NCBI RefSeq assembly: GCF_002024505.1
Contig: NZ_CP019402.1
Coordinates: forward strand, 4,147,583 to 4,211,582
DNA length: 64,000 nt
Direction of reading: 5' to 3'
Source of the DNA: Plantibacter flavus
GTDB lineage: Bacteria; Actinomycetota; Actinomycetes; Actinomycetales; Microbacteriaceae
Part shown: piece after piece, positions 59,648 through 64,000 of the stretch
Numbering within the stretch: the first letter of the stretch is position 1
Layout: each line of letters opens with the position of its first letter
Translations under genes and position numbers: made by a program
The notes under the pieces: model-generated
What the model saw: the letters and a program-made list of their open reading frames with translations, nothing else
Databases searched by the model: none
Told to the model about the DNA's origin: nothing

Positions 59648-60680
59648 TCGCGCAATCTCAACCTTGCGGCGCCAAGCACCCTCTACCGAAGCCATCTCTG
59701 CGCGCAGAATCATGCATCGTCAATCGGCAGCACGCCTACTCCGTCCAGGCCGACAGGAGTCACGAGCACGACCTCCGAAGTGCCGGCGCACCTCGACACG
59801 TCGTCACGCCGACTGGCCTCTGCGCAGCGCACGTCACCGCCCGGTCGAGGACAGCACCGGGGGAGCAGCAGGTTGCTCGGATCTGACCGCGCCGCTCGAC
59901 GCCAGAACCTCCGAGAGCGGGGCGCCTTCGACGCAGGCGATAGCACCAGCCCGACCATCCCCGACCTCCCGGGCGGCGGCTCTCCCAGCACCTCAGCCAA
60001 CACCGACCCACCGGCGGACATGAGTCTGCCGGCGGCCGGGCACCAGTCAGCCCGCAAGCACCTGAGGAACTGGCGGAATACGCACCTCGCCGCAGCGGCC
60101 CGACGGCACCATCCGCCACGTGATGAACCACCGCGAGTCAGTCGAACGTGTGGGACGGGGCGACGCATCTTCCCTGCAACCAAGGACGGACTCAGACCTC
60201 CCCGGACTTCAAACGAAGGCCGCATATCTCTGACGAGCACGCCCGGATCACCAACCTGGGAGGTTCACCATTGCCACCCACACTCGGCCGTCATCTCCGA
60301 AGGGGCGGTCGGACGGTCGGCCACCGCGTCGAGTATCGACGTCCGGGTGGGACGATCAGCGGAGCGTGGAGCATCGCCGCCCGCCAGTGGCCGTGCCGAC
60401 CCCGCGTCACAGAAACGGGATGACGGGCCAAAGAAACAACATATATGAGATACCAGAGACCCTAAGGCTGACAAACGTCAGAAACACTCGAATCCAGCCC
60501 GCCCAGCGCGCCGGATTCGTGTCCGAACGGACCGGAGAATCGTTCCTGACGAACTCAGGACCGTTGAACTGGCCGCATATTCCGGGCCGGTTCGTCAGGA
60601 GCCATTCTCCCGAGGGCTCACAAGCCGACCGATATCGTCTGCGGCGCCCCTCACGGAGGCCCGGGCGCTCCCGACCGACC

Positions 60681-61322
60681 TCAGGCGCGAACGGTTCCCA
60701 CGATGACTCGGGTCGGCTCCGCGAGAACGCTCTCGCCAAGCGTTCGGACCTCGACGCCGGAGACCCGGTACTTGCGAAGCTCCTTGGTCGACGCATCGAC
60801 CTCCGCCTGCGCGCCGGCGCCCTTCATAAGGACCAGCTCTCCGCCGTCCCGAAGCAGGGGAGCGGTGAGGGGGAGCAACTTGCGCAGCGCACTGACCGCG
60901 CGCGCGGTCACCTGGTCGAGGGGCTCATCGAGGCGAACCTCCTCAGCGCGCGCTCGCACGACCGTGACGTTCTCGAGCCCGAGGACGCCGACCTGGTCGT
61001 TGAGCCAGGCGACCCGACGTTCCATCGGTTCGATGAGGACGAACTCGACATCTGGCCGCGCAATCGCGAGTACCAGTCCAGGCAGCCCCGCGCCTGTGCC
61101 GACGTCGCCCACTCGCCCGGGACGAAGGAGCGGTGCCACGATCACGCTGTTGAGGATGTGGCGCGTCCACAGACGCGGAAGTTCCAGCGGCCCGATCAGC
61201 CCGAGAGGCTCACCGAACTCCGCAAGGTTCGCGGCGAAAGCACGACCGACATCGATCCGGTCGCCGAACAACTCGGCTGCTTCCGCCGGTTCCGGTTCGA
61301 GTCCTGCAGGCACGTCAGTCAT
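60681..61322 (-). CDS. rsmG: 16S rRNA (guanine527-N7)-methyltransferase RsmG
   Basis: 213 residues. SAM-binding GDVGTGAGLPGLVLAIARPDVEFVLIEPMERRVAWL is the RsmG/GidB signature, with LWTRHILNSV preceding it. Methylates G527 of 16S rRNA; loss gives low-level streptomycin resistance. ATG 61322 is three bases from a parS-like site. Conserved neighbour of parA and jag. Confidence 0.96.
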   Translation of the reverse strand: MTDVPAGLEPEPAEAAELFGDRIDVGRAFAANLAEFGEPLGLIGPLELPRLWTRHILNSVIVAPLLRPGRVGDVGTGAGLPGLVLAIARPDVEFVLIEPMERRVAWLNDQVGVLGLENVTVVRARAEEVRLDEPLDQVTARAVSALRKLLPLTAPLLRDGGELVLMKGAGAQAEVDASTKELRKYRVSGVEVRTLGESVLAEPTRVIVGTVRA

Positions 61323-61325
61323 CGC

Positions 61326-61341
61326 AGTTTCACGTGAAACG
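61326..61341. other. parS-like site 8
   Basis: AGTTTCACGTGAAACG, 14 of 16 to parS, in the 30-base gap between jag and rsmG. Confidence 0.72.
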
Positions 61342-61352
61342 ATCAGGCCGCG

Positions 61353-61856
61353 TCAGCCGCGCGTGATGACGGTGTGACGGTCGCGGCCTTCGCCGTGCGA
61401 CTCGGACACGAAGCCGCGAGCCGACACGATGTCGTGGACGAGCTTGCGCTCGTAGCTCGACATCGGGGGGAGTGCCGCCTCGGTGGAACCGGCCTCGATG
61501 CGCTCGACCGCTCGCTCCACGAGGGCGCCGAGCTCCTGCTGACGCGCTTCCCGGGATCCGCCGATGTCGAGGATGAGCCGGGAGAAGCCACCGGTACGGT
61601 TCTGAACAGCCAGGCGCGTCAGTTCCTGCAGCGCGTTGACCGTGTCGGGACGCGACAGGAGACGCAGGTTGCTCTCCGTGGGGGAGTCGATCGACACGTA
61701 CGCGCGACCATTGCGGGCATCGATGTCGATGTCGCCATCGATGTCGCAGATGTCGAGGAACTCCTCAATGTAGTCCGCTGCGACGTCGCCCTCTTCTTCG
61801 AGCTGCGTGATGGTGGGCGCTTCGTCCTGGGCCGGGGCCAGTTCCTGGTCAGTCAC
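61353..61856 (-). CDS. jag: R3H/KH-domain RNA-binding protein (Jag/KhpB)
   Basis: 167 residues. KH-like domain (about 35-95, RAYVSIDSPTESNLRLLSRPDTVNALQELTRLAVQ) and R3H domain (about 100-165, with LPPMSSYERKLVHDIVSARGFVSESHGEGRDR). It lacks the N-terminal Jag_N domain of firmicute proteins, as is usual in actinobacteria. Binds RNA; linked to membrane insertion by its place after yidC, eight bases on. Confidence 0.92.
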   Translation of the reverse strand: MTDQELAPAQDEAPTITQLEEEGDVAADYIEEFLDICDIDGDIDIDARNGRAYVSIDSPTESNLRLLSRPDTVNALQELTRLAVQNRTGGFSRLILDIGGSREARQQELGALVERAVERIEAGSTEAALPPMSSYERKLVHDIVSARGFVSESHGEGRDRHTVITRG

Positions 61857-61864
61857 CGATACTC

Positions 61865-62848
61865 CTACTTGTCTCGTCCGTCGGTCTGCTGCTTCTTTGC
61901 ACGCGCCTTGCCCATGGGCTGTTGGCGCTGCGTCGGGGTCTTCTTCTCGGGTACCGGCGCCTCGGAGATCGAGATGACGTCGCCGTTCGGCGTCATGAGC
62001 TTGCCCTTCCGTGCGAGACGCTCCTCACGAGCCTTCGCAGCGTCCGAACCAGGGGTGGGCATGTTCCGGATGACGAGGAACTGCTGCACCATGGTCCATG
62101 CGTTGGACGTCAGCCAGTAGAACATCACGCCGAGCGGGAAGGCGAAGCCGGAAAAGAGGAACACGAAGGGCAGGATGTAGAGGAGGATCCGCTGCTGCTT
62201 GAACTGCGGGCTGGCCTTCGTCTCGGCCGACATGTTCTTCGACACGATCTGCAGCTGCGTGATGAACTGCGAGGCGCACATGAGGATGACCATGACGGCG
62301 GCGATGATGACGACCGCCCAGTTGACCGGGTTGCCGGCGAGTGCCGCCTGCATGCTCGTGTGCAGCGGAGCGATCCCGAACAGGTTCGCATCGCCGAACT
62401 GCACGGCGAGGGTCTCGTTCAGGGGACCGACGCCGGCCTTGCTCTTCTGGGCGTCGTTGAGCACGGAGAACAGGGCGAAGAAGATCGGCATCTGGACGAG
62501 CAGCGGCAGACATCCGCTGACGGGGGAGGTGCCGTGCTTCTTGTACAGCTCCATCGTCTCGCGGGACATCGCCTCACGGCTGGCCTGGTCGCGCTTGCCC
62601 TTGTACTTCTCCTGCACCTTCTTCATCTGCGGCGCGATCTCGAGCATCTTGCGCTGGCTCTTGATCTGCTTGATGAACAGCGGGATGAGGGCGGCACGGA
62701 CGACGAGAACGAGCCCGACGATCGAGAGGACCCAGGTGAGACCGGCCGCGGGGTCGAGTCCGATGGCCGTCCACAGCAGGTGCCAGCCCACGAGGAGCAG
62801 CTCGACCGCCCACTTGAGCGGCCAGAGAATTGTGCCGATGATGTCCAT
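61865..62848 (-). CDS. yidC: Membrane protein insertase YidC/Oxa1
   Basis: 327 residues with five hydrophobic segments. Core features: LTWVLSIVGLVLVVRAALIPLFIKQIKSQRKM with the conserved Arg in the groove, GCLPLLVQMPIFFALF, and a C-terminal PFVFLFSGFAFPLGVMFYWLTSNAW. The Lys/Arg-rich tail binds ribosomes. Inserts membrane proteins alone or with SecYEG. Confidence 0.96.
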   Translation of the reverse strand: MDIIGTILWPLKWAVELLLVGWHLLWTAIGLDPAAGLTWVLSIVGLVLVVRAALIPLFIKQIKSQRKMLEIAPQMKKVQEKYKGKRDQASREAMSRETMELYKKHGTSPVSGCLPLLVQMPIFFALFSVLNDAQKSKAGVGPLNETLAVQFGDANLFGIAPLHTSMQAALAGNPVNWAVVIIAAVMVILMCASQFITQLQIVSKNMSAETKASPQFKQQRILLYILPFVFLFSGFAFPLGVMFYWLTSNAWTMVQQFLVIRNMPTPGSDAAKAREERLARKGKLMTPNGDVISISEAPVPEKKTPTQRQQPMGKARAKKQQTDGRDK

Positions 62849-62857
62849 AGGTGCGGG

Positions 62858-63169
62858 TCAGCCCTTTCCGTGGCTCGGTTGCACGACAAATCCGTGAGAA
62901 GTGACGCTGTACCGGAAGTTCTTCTTGGGCGGTACCTCGTCGAAACGAGGTGCTGCCCAGGGGTGGCATCTCGCGATGCGCGCCGCTGCCATCGCCGAAC
63001 CGACGACGACACCGTGTTGCTGCACCGCTCCCAGAGCGTACGCGGAACAGCTGGGGTAATACCGGCAGACGTCGCCGTACAACGGGGAGATCGCGGCGCG
63101 ATACCCGCGAAGCGCCAGCACCGCAGCATTGCGGGGCGCGAGGCAGGTTGCAGCGAGGACGCCGTTCAT
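62858..63169 (-). CDS. yidD: Membrane protein insertion efficiency factor YidD
   Basis: 103 residues. The conserved RGYRAAISPLYGDVCRYYPSCSAYALGAVQQHG block with three Cys is the DUF37/YidD signature, followed by CHPWAAPRFDEVP. The ATG at 63169 overlaps the rnpA stop by four bases, giving coupled translation. Ten bases before yidC. Confidence 0.94.
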   Translation of the reverse strand: MNGVLAATCLAPRNAAVLALRGYRAAISPLYGDVCRYYPSCSAYALGAVQQHGVVVGSAMAAARIARCHPWAAPRFDEVPPKKNFRYSVTSHGFVVQPSHGKG

Positions 63170-63528
63170 CTGTGCGCGTCCGCAGTCTCGGCGGTGACAC
63201 CGCGTTTGGCGAAGGCTCGATCGACCTCGGCATGGAGCGAGGCGAACGGAGCCGTAGCTGCAGACGGCATCGCACGGATGACCACGTCAGCGCCGCGGGC
63301 AGCGTGAACCACGCTGTCGTGGCAGATGGCCTTCAAGCGACGTCTGACGAGGTTGCGGGTCACTGCGTTTCCGACCGTTTTCGCAACGATGAACCCGAAG
63401 CGCGGCTGTCCGCCCTTCGGGTTCATGCGTACGTACGTGACCGTGTGCTCGCCGACGAACCGGGACCCGCGACGAACTACCCCTCGGTAATCGTCGCCGG
63501 ACGTGATCCGGCTCGCACGCTCGAGCAC
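63166..63528 (-). CDS. rnpA: Ribonuclease P protein component
   Basis: 120 residues. VLERASRITSGDDYRGVVRRGSRFVGEHTVTY at the start and the RNR motif AKTVGNAVTRNLVRRRLKAI identify RnpA. GTG 63528 gives the normal start; an extension to 63597 crosses the rpmH 3' end in another frame. Binds the RNase P RNA to process tRNA 5' ends. Confidence 0.95.
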   Translation of the reverse strand: MLERASRITSGDDYRGVVRRGSRFVGEHTVTYVRMNPKGGQPRFGFIVAKTVGNAVTRNLVRRRLKAICHDSVVHAARGADVVIRAMPSAATAPFASLHAEVDRAFAKRGVTAETADAHR

Positions 63529-63535
63529 GACGGCT

Positions 63536-63673
63536 CTACGCGGAGAGTTCGGTGCGGCCCTTGGCGCGACGAGCCGACAGGATGCCGCGGCCGGCACGCG
63601 TGCGCATGCGCAGACGGAAGCCGTGCTTCTTGGCGCGACGACGGTTGTTCGGCTGGAAGGTTCTCTTGCTCAT
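63536..63673 (-). CDS. rpmH: 50S ribosomal protein L34
   Basis: 45 residues: [20 protein letters not shown], then [20 protein letters not shown], ending in RTELSA. A universal basic ribosomal protein at this position next to rnpA and upstream of dnaA. Seven bases separate its stop from the rnpA GTG. Confidence 0.97.
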   Translation of the reverse strand: MSKRTFQPNNRRRAKKHGFRLRMRTRAGRGILSARRAKGRTELSA

Positions 63674-64000
63674 AATTACGATCTCCGGATCATGACCCAC
63701 CACTGCACAGGTGGCAGCAGGGTACGGAAGGGTGCCCGTGGGCAGAAGTCAACTGATTAAACCTACGGTCTACTCGCGCGAAGGTCAAACCAGCGGCGCC
63801 CAAACGAATGATTATCCACAGGATTCTCAGAAATTGTAGCAGTGACACGCAGGGCGGCCGTACAGTGATTTGGGACTGGGGCGACGTCTTGTTAGCGTAA
63901 GCCCTCGGGTTATGCACAGCGTGTGGATAGCACCGCGCTCAGCCCCGAATACTCAGGGGAGAGCCTGTGGATGAACCTGTGAGTATGTGTGGGGAGAACT
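63674..64000. other. rpmH-dnaA intergenic region with DnaA boxes (origin-proximal)
   Basis: No gene. Minus strand: promoter-like TTGACC (63783-63788), 17 bases, TAGGTT (63760-63765) for rpmH. Plus strand: perfect DnaA box TTATCCACA at 63812-63820; near matches TTATGCACA (63910-63918), CTATCCACA on minus (63922-63930) and TCATCCACA on minus (63966-63974). dnaA should begin shortly beyond the right edge; this is its control region and perhaps part of the origin. Confidence 0.8.
63760..63788 (-). promoter_or_regulatory. Predicted rpmH promoter
   Basis: TTGACC (63783-63788) and TAGGTT (63760-63765) with a 17-base spacer on the minus strand, 87 bases upstream of the rpmH start. Confidence 0.6.

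Larger units (their letters stand above)
58571..60680. other. 2.1-kb gene-free segment between parA and rsmG
   Basis: I find no convincing gene here. Open frames exist on both strands, but none has a ribosome-binding site, recognisable motif or the codon bias of the neighbours, and most predicted peptides are Arg/Pro/Ser-rich. GC is lower than in flanking genes. The segment holds four parS-like sites (59145, 59335, 59484, 59632) and two DnaA-box modules (58751 and 59066). The part from about 59660 to 60680 contains nothing I can name; it could be a decayed gene or a spacer. Confidence 0.7.

Noticed and set aside
59710..60240. 176-codon minus-strand open frame in the parA-rsmG gap
   Set aside because: No ribosome-binding site, Arg/Ser/Cys-rich composition, no recognisable domain.
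1..64000. CRISPR arrays, tRNA or rRNA genes, insertion sequences, prophage genes
   Set aside because: I looked for regular spaced repeats, tRNA T-loop patterns and transposase motifs and saw none I could support.

Overview
The window is about 68-70% GC with dense genes on both strands, many GTG/TTG starts and many leaderless starts. Its right end carries the conserved origin-proximal block murJ-trxB-trxA-parB-parA-rsmG-jag-yidC-yidD-rnpA-rpmH, running into the region that normally precedes dnaA. Together with DUF6049, DUF2510/G5/Excalibur and TM0106-type nuclease-helicase genes, this points to a high-GC actinobacterium, most likely of the Microbacteriaceae. The genus cannot be fixed from the sequence alone. 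The left end lies roughly 64 kb from dnaA. I see no rRNA, tRNA, CRISPR, insertion sequence or prophage.

Layout. 1-3785: peptide ABC importer (binding lipoprotein, two permeases, start of an ATPase), with a divergent Lrp/AsnC regulator at 3960. 4554-10045: small unknown protein, M24B aminopeptidase, SulP anion transporter, MazEF-type toxin-antitoxin pair, NYN-LOTUS RNA-binding protein. 10137-16241: M18 aminopeptidase, LssY_C and DUF2809 membrane proteins, a DUF429 protein with an unusual tail, HtrA/PDZ protease. 16385-25175: TetR with a quinone reductase, a 1177-residue nuclease-helicase, NUDIX, an unknown protein, siderophore-interacting protein and an MFS exporter next to an iron-box-like element. 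25312-33687: UDG-like protein, catalase with its Fur-type regulator and a clear Fur/PerR-like box, TetR and acyltransferase, DUF3320 protein preceded by a small coupled ORF, membrane-anchored hydrolase, stress-type proteins CsbD and GlsB, an 18-residue peptide gene, DJ-1/PfpI.

33797-41641: DUF2510/G5/Excalibur protein, J-domain/NERD fusion, YefM-YoeB toxin-antitoxin, methyltransferase, and an RND transporter with a coiled-coil insertion. 41898-48887: amine-utilisation locus (copper amine oxidase, two APC permeases, IclR regulator) around a divergent promoter with a perfect inverted repeat. 48964-56254: DHA2 exporter, DUF6049-murJ, and trxB-trxA under a perfect SigR-type promoter motif. 56524-63673: chromosome segregation and ribosome/membrane biogenesis block, with eight parS-like sites and a 2.1-kb gene-free segment between parA and rsmG that also holds DnaA boxes.

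How parts work together. Peptide uptake with two aminopeptidases suggests peptide scavenging. Catalase, Fur, SigR-driven thioredoxin, quinone reductase and HtrA form an oxidative and envelope stress set. The amine locus couples uptake to oxidation. The most unusual items are the 18-residue peptide unit lying between two near-identical terminators, the parA-rsmG gap, the coiled-coil RND pump, the leaderless ORF coupled to the DUF3320 gene, and the DUF429 protein with a second in-frame start.
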